DNA from: Phycisphaerales bacterium
GTDB lineage: Bacteria; Planctomycetota; Phycisphaerae; Tepidisphaerales; Tepidisphaeraceae
Direction: 5' to 3'
NCBI GenBank assembly: GCA_003153655.1
Contig: PMAK01000197.1
Location: 770 to 7,173 of the forward strand
DNA: 6,404 bases
Shown: positions 6,395-6,404 of the stretch, in pieces
Position numbering within the stretch: the stretch's first letter is position 1
Layout of the letters: each line of letters opens with the position of its first letter
The notes under the pieces: generated by a model
The model's database searches: none
Seen by the model: only the letters and a program-made list of their open reading frames with translations
What the model was told of the DNA's origin: nothing
Position numbers and translations under genes: made by a program

Positions 6395-6404
6395 GAGGGG
6401 GGGG

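Overview
The window looks like chromosomal DNA of moderately high G+C from a free-living bacterium. The secreted sugar-hydrolase genes, a PilZ protein, the short LeuD type, and TTG and GTG starts fit the Planctomycetota or a related PVC lineage. That placement is an inference from gene style. No rRNA, tRNA, phage, transposase or CRISPR sequence is visible.

Layout. (1) Positions 1-2772, minus strand: a two-gene locus for exported, glycan-directed proteins. The upstream gene (2772-1174) encodes a DUF5060/DUF4038/DUF5605 glycoside-hydrolase-like protein. It overlaps by ATGA the start of a sialidase-like beta-propeller gene (1177 to the left edge, truncated by the window). A perfect TATAAT box and a strong Shine-Dalgarno sequence point to a TTG start at 2772. 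(2) Positions 2922-3698, plus strand: a divergent gene for a YcgR-like PilZ protein with both c-di-GMP motifs intact. (3) Positions 6243-3700, minus strand: leuD (isopropylmalate isomerase small subunit), upp (uracil phosphoribosyltransferase), a TerC-family membrane protein and a PtsN-like PTS IIA protein. leuD-upp are 9 nt apart and upp-terC overlap by GTGA, so these three probably form one operon. The IIA gene follows after 106 nt and may have its own promoter. It converges on the PilZ gene with one base between the stop codons.

(4) Positions 6244-6404, the leuD leader: no convincing gene, but several G-tracts on the plus strand and a perfect 10-bp inverted repeat next to a G-rich run at the window edge.

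How the genes fit together: the left pair probably degrades an external or cell-surface glycan. The PilZ protein is a second-messenger effector with no visible partner. The right cluster combines leucine synthesis, uracil salvage, probable metal export and PTS-type regulation, with no single pathway. I see no clear new system. The most unusual items are the paired secreted enzyme and propeller, and the repeat and G-tract structure upstream of leuD.
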